Origin: CAWDVH01 sp963805705
Lineage (GTDB): Bacteria; Actinomycetota; Actinomycetes; Streptosporangiales; Streptosporangiaceae
Length of the DNA stretch: 64,000 nt
Reading direction: 5' to 3'
Assembly: GCA_963805705.1 (NCBI GenBank)
Contig: CAWDVH010000005.1
Span: 1,302,001-1,366,000, forward strand
The first letter of the stretch is position 1, and the number at the start of each line of letters is the position of its first letter. This document shows positions 9,012-16,264 of the stretch, one piece after another. Under the pieces are notes generated by a model. That model was not told the DNA's origin, did not search any database, and saw only the letters and a program-made list of their open reading frames with translations. The position numbers were made by a program, and so were the translations under genes.

Positions 9012-9929
9012 ATGAGGATCGACCTGACCGATACCACTACCGCCGCCATCCGCGGCGCCCTGCGCCATGCCAGGGAGCAGATGGGCGGCCCCGCCACCGG
9101 CATGGTACTCAACCTGATCATCAAGACCGACGAGTCCGGGCAGTACGACGCGGTGCGCGCCGCCAGCCAGGCCGGCCGCGAGCATCCCTGCCGGATACTC
9201 GGGGTGATCACGCGCGACCCGCGGGCCACCGCCCGGCTGGATGCGGAGATCAGCTCGGGCGACGGCACTACGGGCCAGACCGTGCTGCTGCGCATGTACG
9301 GCCCTATCAGCGATCATGCGGACTCGGTCGTCAGTCCCCTGCTCGTTGCCGATACCCCGGTGGTCACCTGGTGGCCGGGGCCCCCGCCGGCCATCCCGTC
9401 GGCCGAGCCGCTGGGAGTGCTCGCGCTGCGCAGGATCACCGATGCCGCGGCGAGCGACTCTCCCGAGGAGGCCCTGCTGCGGCTGGCAGCCGGCTACCGG
9501 CCGGGAGACACCGACCTGAGCTGGGCGCGCTCGACCCCCTGGCGCTCGCTGCTGGCGGCCATTCTGGACCAGCCGTACGGCGACATCACCGGCGGCACCG
9601 TGAGCGCCGAGCAGGACAATCCGAGCGCCGACCTGATCGCCGCCTGGCTGGCCGACCGGCTCCAGGTTCCCTTCAGCCGGGATAACTCGGGGGGGCCGGG
9701 CATCACCGAGGTGAGGTTCTCGGACAGTGACGGGGACATCTCGATCAGCAGGCCAGACGGGCGGACGGCCACCCTGAGCCGGCCCGGCCAGCCCGAGCGG
9801 CATGTGGCGCTGCACCGCAGGGACACGCCGGACCTGCTGGCCGAAGAGCTGCGCAGGCTCAATCCGGACGAGGTCTACGGTGAGTCGCTGGCCAAGGTTG
9901 TCGCCGGATTCGCGCCGGAAGGCAGGTAG
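9012..9929 (+). CDS. opcA: Glucose-6-phosphate dehydrogenase assembly protein OpcA
   Basis: A 305-aa protein conserved beside zwf in actinobacteria and cyanobacteria that supports assembly or allosteric activation of G6PDH. Start MRIDLTDTTTAAIRGALRHA and internal segment ADTPVVTWWPG are typical. A GGAGAG-type RBS lies ~7 bases before ATG 9012. It has no recognised catalytic motif. Confidence 0.93.
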   Translation: MRIDLTDTTTAAIRGALRHAREQMGGPATGMVLNLIIKTDESGQYDAVRAASQAGREHPCRILGVITRDPRATARLDAEISSGDGTTGQTVLLRMYGPISDHADSVVSPLLVADTPVVTWWPGPPPAIPSAEPLGVLALRRITDAAASDSPEEALLRLAAGYRPGDTDLSWARSTPWRSLLAAILDQPYGDITGGTVSAEQDNPSADLIAAWLADRLQVPFSRDNSGGPGITEVRFSDSDGDISISRPDGRTATLSRPGQPERHVALHRRDTPDLLAEELRRLNPDEVYGESLAKVVAGFAPEGR

Positions 9930-10737
9930 CGCCATCACCACCCCCCAGATTCTCATTCACCACGACGCCGAGATCCTGGCCAAGGCGGTCGCGGCCCGGC
10001 TCGTCACCAGACTGGTGGACGCCTCCGCGGCCAGCGGTCATGCCTCCCTCGTGCTCACCGGCGGAGGCATCGGCACCCGGGTCCTGGCCGAGCTCGCGGC
10101 GGCACCCGCCAGGGACGCGGTGGACTGGCGGCACCTGGACATCTGGTGGGGTGACGAGCGGTTCCAGGCGGCCGGAGACCCCGAGCGCAACGAGACCGGC
10201 GCGCGCGCGGCGCTGCTTGATCATGTGGACGTCAGCCCGGACCGGGTGCACGCCATGCCGGCGTCAGACGGCCCCGACGGCGATGACCCGGAGGCGGCCG
10301 CCGAGCGGTACGCCGGCTGGCTGCGGTCCGCCGCCCAGGCCGAGGAACGCGCCCGGGTGCCTTCCTTCGACGTCTTGCTGCTCGGCATCGGACCCGACGC
10401 CCATGTCGCGTCGCTGTTCCCCGGCCAGCCAGCCCTGTACGAGCAGGAGCGGACCGTGGTGGCCGTCCGCGGCGCGCCCAAGCCGCCGCCGACGCGGCTG
10501 TCCCTGACGTTCCCGGCCATCCGCGCCGCCCGCGATGTCTGGATCATCGCATCCGGTGCGGACAAGGCGGGCGCGGTCCGCCTCGCGCTGTCCGCCGCCG
10601 GGCCGGTCCAGGTACCCGCGGCCGGGGCCAGGGGCCGCCAGCAGACGATCTTCCTGCTCGACCGCGCCGCCGCGGGGCGCCTCCCGGCCCAGCTCGGGCG
10701 GCTCTTATCTCCTGACGGGCCGCGGCTATCTCCCTGA
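9880..10737 (+). CDS. pgl: 6-phosphogluconolactonase
   Basis: Hydrolyses 6-phosphogluconolactone made by Zwf. Motifs HLDIWWGDERF, NETGARAALLDHV and LLLGIGPDAHVASLFPG (catalytic-histidine region) identify the DevB/SOL family. The start is uncertain. Homologs usually begin M(S/T)TPQ right after opcA, but here that position is ATC 9934 (reading I-TTPQILIHHDAE, which would give 267 aa). Canonical in-frame starts exist only inside opcA: TTG 9898 and GTG 9880. The longest canonical start is given. The C-terminus, LLSPDGPRLSP, runs into a degenerate repeat that contains the stop. Confidence 0.9.
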   Translation: MSRWPRLSPDSRRKAGSAITTPQILIHHDAEILAKAVAARLVTRLVDASAASGHASLVLTGGGIGTRVLAELAAAPARDAVDWRHLDIWWGDERFQAAGDPERNETGARAALLDHVDVSPDRVHAMPASDGPDGDDPEAAAERYAGWLRSAAQAEERARVPSFDVLLLGIGPDAHVASLFPGQPALYEQERTVVAVRGAPKPPPTRLSLTFPAIRAARDVWIIASGADKAGAVRLALSAAGPVQVPAAGARGRQQTIFLLDRAAAGRLPAQLGRLLSPDGPRLSP

Positions 10738-10800
10738 CGGTGCGACTCCCCTGACGGCCCGTACCTCTCCCCCGGCGAGCCGCGTCTCCCCCTGACGGGC
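10705..10800. repeat. Degenerate repeat of CTCCCTGACGGG-type units spanning the pgl stop
   Basis: Four imperfect units of ~22-33 bases, each with a core like TCTCC-CTGACGG, run from the last pgl codons into the gap. The pgl stop (10735-10737) is the TGA of one such core. The rest of the 194-base gap (10801-10919) shows no gene. Confidence 0.55.
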
Positions 10801-10919
10801 CCCGCAGCGGCTCCCGGACAGGCGCTAAACGGGCCTGCGCCGGAACTGCCGGTGGAATCACTGGCCGGTATTTCTGGCGTTCTGGCCCGCTTGTCCTGGC
10901 CGCGGCGGCCTAGCCTGGC

Positions 10920-10925
10920 TAGGAT
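10920..10925 (+). promoter_or_regulatory. -10 hexamer TAGGAT, leaderless promoter
   Basis: TAGGAT lies six bases before GTG 10932, with no Shine-Dalgarno sequence between. Confidence 0.5.
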
Positions 10926-10931
10926 CGCGCC

Positions 10932-12584
10932 GTGGCTCCGGACACCTCGATGCCTGCGGGCCGCGATCATCTCGTTGTCTGCGGCGATGGCTCGCTCGTG
11001 GAAATAATGGTCGAGGAACTGACGGTTCGCTACGGCGAGCAGGTCACCGTCATTCTGCCGTCCGCCGACCAGGGCCACGGCCCGAAGATCGCCCGGCTGC
11101 CGGGCGTACAGGTCATCGAGCGGGCTGAGCTTGACCATCGGGCCTTCCTGGACGCCGATGTGCCCGCCGCGCGAGCACTGGCGATCCTGCACCAGGACGA
11201 TCTGGGCAACTTCCATGCGGCGCTGCGGGCGCAGGAGCTCAATCCCGACCTGCGGCTGGTGCTGGCCGTCTTCAACACGAGCCTGGGCGAGCGCATCCGC
11301 ACGTTCTTCACGGACTGCGCTGTGCTATCGGAGTCTTCGATGGCGGCGCCGTCCTTCGTGGCCGCCGCACTGGGCGAGCCGGCCCCGAGCCACGTGCGGC
11401 TGGCCGGCCGCACCCTGTATGTGGCCAGGTCCGAGGACATCAGCCCGGAGCACCTGATCTGCGGCCTGGCCACTGACCCTGGCGCCACCTCGCCGCGCCT
11501 GCTGCCGCCGCATGAGGCCAGAGCCGGCCTGGTGCTCGCCGTCGCCGACGGGACGCCGCGCAATCCGCTGGCCCGGCCGCGCCGCAATCCGGTCCGCGCC
11601 GCCGGGCGAGCGCTCCGGCGGCTGTTCGGCCATAAGATCGGCGCGGCATTCGCCTGCCTGATCGCGGTGTTCGTCGGCGGATTCCTGCTGCTCGCGATCC
11701 CCGGGCCATTCTCGGTGGCCAATGCGCTGTACCTGACCTTGCTGGACGCTGCGGGGGCCGCTGTCAGCAACCCTGGCCTGGCTACCCCGGAGAAGATCGC
11801 CCAGACCATGCTCACCTTCGCCGGGCTGGCCATCCTGCCGCTGGTGACGGCCGCGGTGGTCGGAGCGCGGCTGACCGGCTCGCTTCATGGCCGGGAACGA
11901 CCGCTCAGCGAGCACGTCATCGTGGCGGGACTCGGCAATGTCGGCACCAGGATCGCCGCCCAGCTGCACGATCTCGGCGTGGACGTGGTCTGCGTCGACA
12001 AGGACGAGAACGCGGCCGGCGTGCCGCTCGCCCAGCGTCTCGGCCTGAAGATAGTGACCGGCGAGACGCACCGCGAGGAGACACTGCGGGCGGCCGGCAT
12101 CGACACCTGCCAGGCCCTGGTGTCGGTGACCAACAGCGATGTGGTGAACCTGGAGACGGCGCTGCACGCCCGCGCGCTGGCCGAGAAACCGCGGATCGTC
12201 ATTCGCCTGTACGACAGCGATCTCGCCGAGCGAGTCCAGAAGACCATCAGCAACACGATCTCCCGTTCCGTCTCGTACCTGGCCGCGCCGGCCTTTGCCG
12301 CGGCGATGCTCGAGCACCAGGTGCTGCGGACCATCGCGGTGGGACGGCACGTCCTGCTGATCGCCGACGTGCCGGTCTACGATGGCGCGGAGCTCGTCGG
12401 CCAGCGGGTGGAGGACGTCCACCAGGCCGGCGAGGTCCGGGTGATCGCACTGCGCCGGCGGGGGGCCGACGACGTGGACTGGTCGCCGTCACGCGAGTAC
12501 CGGCTGGCGCCGCAGGATCGCGTGTTCGTCCTCGCCAACCGGGCCGGGCTCAGCCGGGTGCTGAGCCGCAGCCGTCCCCGGTAG
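10932..12584 (+). CDS. Two-RCK (TrkA-N) membrane protein, ion-channel-like
   Basis: A 550-aa protein with two NAD-binding RCK/TrkA modules around a short membrane unit. The first Rossmann segment HLVVCGDGSLVE starts near residue 13; two transmembrane helices lie at about 236-262 and 297-317; a second Rossmann motif HVIVAGLGNVGTR starts near residue 328 and is followed by a TrkA-C-like tail. The order resembles CASTOR/POLLUX-type or Kch-like channels. The loop between the helices reads ALYLTLLDAAGAAVSN and lacks the K+ filter TVGYGD, so potassium selectivity is unsupported. The role may be sensing or transport of another ion. Start chosen from the leaderless promoter. Confidence 0.75.
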   Translation: MAPDTSMPAGRDHLVVCGDGSLVEIMVEELTVRYGEQVTVILPSADQGHGPKIARLPGVQVIERAELDHRAFLDADVPAARALAILHQDDLGNFHAALRAQELNPDLRLVLAVFNTSLGERIRTFFTDCAVLSESSMAAPSFVAAALGEPAPSHVRLAGRTLYVARSEDISPEHLICGLATDPGATSPRLLPPHEARAGLVLAVADGTPRNPLARPRRNPVRAAGRALRRLFGHKIGAAFACLIAVFVGGFLLLAIPGPFSVANALYLTLLDAAGAAVSNPGLATPEKIAQTMLTFAGLAILPLVTAAVVGARLTGSLHGRERPLSEHVIVAGLGNVGTRIAAQLHDLGVDVVCVDKDENAAGVPLAQRLGLKIVTGETHREETLRAAGIDTCQALVSVTNSDVVNLETALHARALAEKPRIVIRLYDSDLAERVQKTISNTISRSVSYLAAPAFAAAMLEHQVLRTIAVGRHVLLIADVPVYDGAELVGQRVEDVHQAGEVRVIALRRRGADDVDWSPSREYRLAPQDRVFVLANRAGLSRVLSRSRPR

Positions 12585-12587
12585 GGC

Positions 12588-12619
12588 GCCGCCCGGCCGG
12601 AGCGAAAACTCCGGGCGGC
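12588..12619 (+). terminator. Hairpin after the two-RCK gene
   Basis: Beginning 4 bases after the stop, CCGGAG (12597-12602) pairs with CTCCGG (12609-12614) around a CGAAAA loop, and GCCGC (12588-12592) pairs with GCGGC (12615-12619) outside a small bulge. There is no U-tract, but the place and strength suit an actinobacterial terminator. Confidence 0.45.
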
Positions 12620-12668
12620 AGAGCCGGCCGCGAAAAAACTGGGTCTCCCGCAAGAGCCCCACCAGAGT

Positions 12669-12674
12669 TATTCT
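12669..12674 (+). promoter_or_regulatory. Candidate -10 (TATTCT) for the acetate transporter gene
   Basis: TATTCT is the most A/T-rich -10-like hexamer in the 330-base gap 12585-12914. If used, the transcript would have a ~230-base leader. That leader contains an open frame from GTG 12736 to a TGA (12916-12918) overlapping the downstream TTG start. No known riboswitch fold was recognised. Confidence 0.3.
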
Positions 12675-12914
12675 CAGGGCAAGATCTTCCGCCTGGTTCT
12701 GCTGAGCCAGCGAGGAAGGCGAAAGAAGGTCTCGCGTGGCCTGTTATGCACATCTGCATCCATGTCGAGCGGCTCTCGTCTTTGCGTGCCGCCAGGGAAG
12801 GCAACACCGTGCGAGCGCGGTCATCGTGTCCTTCTGCTCACCAGCACGCCTGCCTGGCCGCCAGGGCATCACGCCTGCGGCCCGGCGGCACAAATCTCTA
12901 TCGGGAGGAATCAC

Positions 12915-13565
12915 TTGAGCACTACTGAGGATGTTCAGGCCGTTCAGGAGGCACCGGTGCTTGTGGTAGCCGATCCCGCGCCTCTCGGGCTCGCTGCGTT
13001 CGCGCTCACCACGTTCCTGCTGTCGGCGAACAATGCGGGGCTGATGAAGTCGGCTACTGGCCTCGCCTGGCTGGGCTATGCGTTCGCGTATGGCGGCCTC
13101 GGCCAGCTGCTGGCCGGAATGTGGGAGTTCCGCAACAAGAACGTGTTCGGCGCCACGGCATTCTCCACGTATGGCGGGTTCTGGATCGGTCTCGGGCTAT
13201 GGGTCGTGCTCGTCGCCCGGCAGGGGCCGTCGTCTGGAGTTGCGGCGCTTGCGTTCGCCAGCGCCACGGGCAAGGACATCGCCTGGATCCTGCTCGCCTT
13301 CGCGATCTTCAACACCTACATGCTGATCTGCAGCGCGCAGCTGAACGCGGCGGTGTTCACGGTGTTCCTGACACTGGAGCTGACCGAGATCGTCCTGTTC
13401 ATCGGCGGCTTCGCGGCCAACGCCAACATCATCAAGGTCGGCGGCTACGTCGGCATCCTGACCGCGCTGGTGGCGTGGTACACCTCCGCGGCCGGCGTCT
13501 TCAGCGGCGTGTCGGGCCGCCAGGTGCTGCCGGTGGGAAGGCCGCTCATGAGCCTGAACCGCTGA
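12915..13565 (+). CDS. Acetate uptake transporter, GPR1/FUN34/YaaH (SatP) family
   Basis: A 216-aa six-helix inner-membrane protein of the acetate/succinate channel family. The family entry motif is present as ADPAPLGLAAFALTTF, followed by GGLGQLLAGMWEFRNKNVFGATAFSTYG, whose FGATAFSTYG part is highly characteristic. TTG 12915 is chosen because a strong RBS, GGGAGGA, lies 6-7 bases upstream and the protein then begins MSTTEDVQ. The frame is open upstream to 12762, but that extension is unrelated to the family. It probably imports acetate or succinate. Convergent with the lsr2-like gene. Confidence 0.88.
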   Translation: MSTTEDVQAVQEAPVLVVADPAPLGLAAFALTTFLLSANNAGLMKSATGLAWLGYAFAYGGLGQLLAGMWEFRNKNVFGATAFSTYGGFWIGLGLWVVLVARQGPSSGVAALAFASATGKDIAWILLAFAIFNTYMLICSAQLNAAVFTVFLTLELTEIVLFIGGFAANANIIKVGGYVGILTALVAWYTSAAGVFSGVSGRQVLPVGRPLMSLNR

Positions 13566-13592
13566 CGCTCGTGGCCTGACGTCCGTATGACC

Positions 13593-13625
13593 GGTGGCCG
13601 GTGCCCGACATGGGCACCGGCCACC
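13593..13625. terminator. Bidirectional terminator hairpin between satP-like and lsr2-like genes
   Basis: A perfect 14-bp stem: GGTGGCCGGTGCCC (13593-13606), loop GACAT, then GGGCACCGGCCACC (13612-13625). It lies 28 bases after the transporter stop and 19 bases before the end of the convergent gene, so it can serve both. Confidence 0.75.
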
Positions 13626-13643
13626 AGTCGTTACGGCTGAGGC

Positions 13644-13979
13644 CTAGTGGCTGGCCTCGTACTTGGCGATGATCTGCGAGGGAATCCGGCCACGGTCGCT
13701 AACCGTGATGCCGCTGTCCTTGGCCCACGAGCGGATGTCAGCGCTGCGCTGACGATTCGCGGTCGTTCGCCGCTTTGTGCGCGTTGCCCGGCTTGATGCC
13801 CGGCGCGCCTTGTCCGCAAAACGGCTGACCACCTCGTCGAACTTTTGGCTGTGCTTCTCGCATAGGTCAATCTCGTAGTCTCGTCCATCGAGACTGAACG
13901 CTCGTGTCAGGTGCTCCCCGCCGGGAATCTCTTTTGAGTCGTAGTCGCAGGCGAATGTAACTGAGACCTTCTGTGCCAC
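13644..13979 (-). CDS. Lsr2-like nucleoid-associated protein
   Basis: A 111-aa basic protein resembling Lsr2, the actinobacterial silencer of AT-rich DNA. The N-terminus MAQKVSVTFACDYDSKEI and the segment FSLDGRDYEIDLCEKH match the Lsr2 dimerisation domain; a basic linker follows; the C-terminus SDRGRIPSQIIAKYEASH carries the RGR AT-hook-like DNA-binding motif. GTG 13979 is preceded by a run GGGGGGAC suited as RBS. Starting further upstream would add MCDGGRGDT, which homologs lack. The insertion KEIPGGEHLTRA and the cysteines make it a divergent paralogue, so it may not be the main Lsr2 of the cell. Confidence 0.8.
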   Translation of the reverse strand: MAQKVSVTFACDYDSKEIPGGEHLTRAFSLDGRDYEIDLCEKHSQKFDEVVSRFADKARRASSRATRTKRRTTANRQRSADIRSWAKDSGITVSDRGRIPSQIIAKYEASH

Positions 13980-14013
13980 TGTGTCCCCCCTTCCCCCGTC
14001 GCACATGTATCCC

Positions 14014-14030
14014 CAGGTAGATCGTACCTG
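14014..14030. promoter_or_regulatory. Inverted repeat CAGGTA-N5-TACCTG upstream of lsr2-like gene
   Basis: A perfect 6-bp inverted repeat with a 5-base spacer lies 35-51 bases before the GTG at 13979, overlapping the likely promoter (TACATG at 14004-14009 on the minus strand could be the -10). It could be an operator for autoregulation or another regulator. Confidence 0.35.
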
Positions 14031-14099
14031 TAACGACAGTCAGGCCATGTTCTGACCGAGCTCATTGGGGCGTCCGCCCGGCGGCGGCCAGCCAGCGGC

Positions 14100-15200
14100 T
14101 CAGCTGGGGCGAGAGCCCGCGTCCCCGCGCTGGCGTGGTGCCGTGGAATGGCCGGGCGGCGGCCCGTACGGGAACGATTCAGCTGCCGGAGCTGGCAGGT
14201 AAGCCTCATCGGCACCGGGGTCACGGTCGTCTGTCTCCGCGCCGGAATCATCCGGCCGCACGCCGCGCGCATGGCGGCTGCCTCGCCCAGACGGCACTGA
14301 CGGGAAGTCGGGGCCCCTGGCGCCGCCCCGGTACGAATCTGCGGCCGGGTCATCAGGGCGGTCGAAACGGCGGGCATCATCGGCGTAGCGGCCAGTCCCG
14401 TCATCCGGGTATCCGCCCGGTCCCGGTGCTCCCGGATAGGACTCGGTATCAGGACCGGCCCGGTGGCCGCGCGGCCCGGTCCCCGCGGGGTAGTCAGGGC
14501 CTTCCCGGTGCGAAGCCCGGTCTGGGTAGGAGGTGCTGTCCGGGTAGGAGGTGCTATCCGGGTAGGAGGTGCTGTCCGGGCGGGGGCGAGCAGCCGGGAA
14601 GGCGGCGGTCGGCCGGTCCTGGCTAGCCGATGGTGCTCGCTCGGCCGGGTAGCCCGATGGCGGATCAGACCGGCGGTGGTCCGGCTCGGGCACGCCACCG
14701 TGGTAGTCCGGCTCGGGAAGGGCTCTGTCGTAGTCCGGTCCCGCAGCGGCCCTGCGGTAGCCCTGCTCCCGGTAATCCTCGCCCGGGTAGTCCTCGCCCG
14801 GGTAGCCCTCGCCGCGGTAACTGGTGTCCGGAAGATCCTGCCCGTGGTGCGGCCGGAAATCCTGCGGGCCGCGGGAATCCTGCGGGTCTGGGTACTCGTA
14901 GTCCGCCGCGCTCGGCAGCCGGGACTCGATCGGCTCGGCCTCGTGCGCGTCCCAGGGCTCCCCGGCCTGCCCCTGGCCGACGGCCCCGGCTCCTGGTCCG
15001 CTGCTGAGCGTCTCCACCATCCTGGGCAGGTCAGCGATAGGCAGCCGGAAGGTACCGGTGCACATGCCGCCCTGCCAGATGCTGAACACCGCGACTCCGG
15101 TGTCCGCGTACCAGCTCAGTCTCATGCTGCGCGAACTGCCCCTGACGTCGAAAAACACCTCACCGAGACGAGGTAGCGGGGCTGCGTCGGACGCCGGCAT
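14100..15200 (-). CDS. Hypothetical protein: ~75-aa N-terminal domain plus long low-complexity tail
   Basis: Not recognised as a characterised family. Residues ~10-65 look like a folded domain: LGEVFFDVRGSSRSMRLSWYADTGVAVFSIWQGG, then CTGTFRLPIADLPRMVETL. The remaining ~290 residues are rich in Pro, Asp, Tyr, Gly and Arg and probably disordered, including three tandem PDSTSY units encoded by 18-bp DNA repeats and acidic YPGEDYPGEDY units. No signal peptide or transmembrane helix is seen, so it is probably cytoplasmic. ATG 15200 has a CACGAT hexamer 7 bases upstream on its strand (15208-15213), consistent with leaderless expression. It is divergent from the WhiB-family gene. Confidence 0.7.
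   Translation of the reverse strand: MPASDAAPLPRLGEVFFDVRGSSRSMRLSWYADTGVAVFSIWQGGMCTGTFRLPIADLPRMVETLSSGPGAGAVGQGQAGEPWDAHEAEPIESRLPSAADYEYPDPQDSRGPQDFRPHHGQDLPDTSYRGEGYPGEDYPGEDYREQGYRRAAAGPDYDRALPEPDYHGGVPEPDHRRSDPPSGYPAERAPSASQDRPTAAFPAARPRPDSTSYPDSTSYPDSTSYPDRASHREGPDYPAGTGPRGHRAGPDTESYPGAPGPGGYPDDGTGRYADDARRFDRPDDPAADSYRGGARGPDFPSVPSGRGSRHARGVRPDDSGAETDDRDPGADEAYLPAPAAESFPYGPPPGHSTAPRQRGDAGSRPS
14524..14577. repeat. 18-bp tandem repeat, 3 copies, inside a coding sequence
   Basis: Unit GGGTAGGAGGTGCTGTCC at 14524-14541, 14542-14559 (one mismatch) and 14560-14577. The length is a multiple of three and encodes PDSTSY repeats on the minus strand, so copy-number change would keep the frame. 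Confidence 0.9.
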
Positions 15201-15508
15201 GCTGCCTATCGTGACCCGGAAGCAGCAAGTTGTCTAGTTGATGCGTACATAGGCCGAGACGCCCTGCGGGCGACTGCGGTACATATTCGCTATCTGGCCT
15301 GCGCAGCGCCGCGATCCGATGGCATGATGGTGCGTCGGCTCGTTGACCCGGCTGCCCGCTCAATGGCAGCCGTTCCGCGGTTCCGGCCAAGTCCGGTCGC
15401 GGGAACACTACGGCTATGCCACGCGTTGCAATCTGCGACGGGGCGAATGCCGCATCGCGCGAGGTTTTGAGCGTTCAGCGAGCCGGACGCCCTGCTAGGC
15501 AAGGAACT

Positions 15509-15514
15509 TACACT
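15509..15514 (+). promoter_or_regulatory. -10 (TACACT) of the WhiB-family gene
   Basis: TACACT lies 25 bases before ATG 15540, leaving a short leader that contains GAGGAG (15527-15532) as RBS. No clear -35. The rest of 15201-15508 between the divergent genes shows no gene. Confidence 0.45.
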
Positions 15515-15539
15515 GTGAGCTGGTTGAGGAGAGCTGTCA

Positions 15540-15839
15540 ATGTCTGAGGTACGCCGTCAGGCCGCCCTGATGCAAAGGCCTAACTGGGGCTGGCAAGACG
15601 ATGCTGCTTGCCGCGGCAATGACGTCGTGCTCTTCTTCGGACCGGACGGCGAGCGTCAGCCGGAGCGGGATATTCGCGAGCGCAAGGCAAAGGCGGTATG
15701 TGCCGCCTGCCCGGTGCGGGCAGAGTGCCTTGGCTACGCCGTGACCCGGCCGGAGAAGTACGGCACCTGGGGTGGCCTGAACGAGGACGAGCGCTCATCT
15801 GAGCGGCGTCGCCGGATGCGCCGCGCAAACGCTGCCTGA
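15540..15839 (+). CDS. WhiB-family transcriptional regulator
   Basis: A 99-aa actinobacterial iron-sulfur regulator. Cluster-ligand cysteines are C24, C54, C57 and C63 (pattern C-x29-CxxC-x5-C), followed by the GTWGG turn (75-79) and a basic, probably DNA-binding tail SSERRRRMRRANAA. WhiB proteins bind a 4Fe-4S cluster and the principal sigma factor to control development, redox response or secondary metabolism. The sequence does not settle the subgroup. RBS GAGGAG supports ATG 15540. A stem-loop follows directly. Confidence 0.95.
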   Translation: MSEVRRQAALMQRPNWGWQDDAACRGNDVVLFFGPDGERQPERDIRERKAKAVCAACPVRAECLGYAVTRPEKYGTWGGLNEDERSSERRRRMRRANAA

Positions 15840-15902
15840 CCCGCCCGGCTGGCGCCCGGCCTGCTGCTGACGCCCGGCCTGGCCCGGCCGCAGCCGGGTC
15901 AG
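15836..15902 (+). terminator. Stem-loop after the WhiB-family gene
   Basis: CTGACCC (15836-15842, including the TGA stop) pairs with GGGTCAG (15896-15902), with a further GGCTG/CAGCC match inside. The loop is long and holds two CGCCCGGCCT copies, so it is a weaker terminator candidate than the one at 13593. Confidence 0.4.
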
Positions 15903-15903
15903 C

Positions 15904-15909
15904 GACAAT
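15904..15909 (+). promoter_or_regulatory. -10 hexamer GACAAT, leaderless promoter of a small gene
   Basis: GACAAT (near-consensus xANNNT) sits 7 bases before GTG 15917, the same spacing as the other leaderless genes in this window. Confidence 0.4.
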
Positions 15910-15916
15910 GGACAGC

Positions 15917-16048
15917 GTGATCTGCCTGCCATGCCGCGACCAGGACCATCAGGAGTGCCCTGGCGGTACAGGGTGCGATTGTCAGCATCAGCAGCGCGAC
16001 CGGCCCGCTGAGCCTAGGCTGGGCTGGATCCGCCAGGGCCGGCGCTAG
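15917..16048 (+). CDS. Small cysteine-rich protein (43 aa), zinc-ribbon-like
   Basis: A short gene translating to (M)ICLPCRDQDHQECPGG, then TGCDCQHQQRDRPAEPR, ending RQGRR before TAG 16046. Cysteines at 3, 6, 14, 20 and 22 plus His 11 and 24 give C-x2-C-x4-H-x2-C-x5-C-x-C-x-H, a pattern that can bind zinc or a metal cluster. Dense Cys/His order, a leaderless-type promoter and an exact stop argue against chance. From memory, similar small CxxC/CDCQH proteins occur in other actinomycetes; this was not checked by search. Function unknown. It lies between the WhiB-family gene and cysH. The 216 bases after it (16049-16264) contain only the cysH promoter. Confidence 0.6.
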   Translation: MICLPCRDQDHQECPGGTGCDCQHQQRDRPAEPRLGWIRQGRR

Positions 16049-16236
16049 CATGCCGCGGCGAGCCAGCCGCCGAGGGCACCTGGGCGCGCCGCGCGGAATA
16101 GCGGCGCGGCCGAGGTCGTTGGCCAGACGCATGAGCCTACGCAGCCGCGAGGAGCAGACCGTGCCTTTGCTGACCGGGAACCGTAGTCGGCGCCCTAGCT
16201 GGACTGGCCTCTTGCGGCGACCCGGGCCCTTGCCGC

Positions 16237-16259
16237 TACGCTGTGCGGGAGCCGGAGGT
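16237..16259 (+). promoter_or_regulatory. Promoter -10 (TACGCT) and RBS (GGAGGT) of the APS reductase gene
   Basis: TACGCT at 16237-16242 with a possible -35 TTGCGG 19 bases upstream (16212-16217). GGAGGT at 16254-16259 is a strong Shine-Dalgarno sequence five bases before ATG 16265. Confidence 0.5.
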
Positions 16260-16264
16260 AGCGC

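Noticed and set aside
10932..12584. Annotation as a potassium channel or Trk uptake subunit
   Set aside because: RCK domains are clear but the pore loop lacks the K+ filter and Trk subunits are not membrane proteins, so the substrate is left open.
15899..16132. Minus-strand 77-aa frame
   Set aside because: It is antisense to the cysteine-rich small gene and has no RBS or domain; the plus-strand reading has a better promoter and motif.
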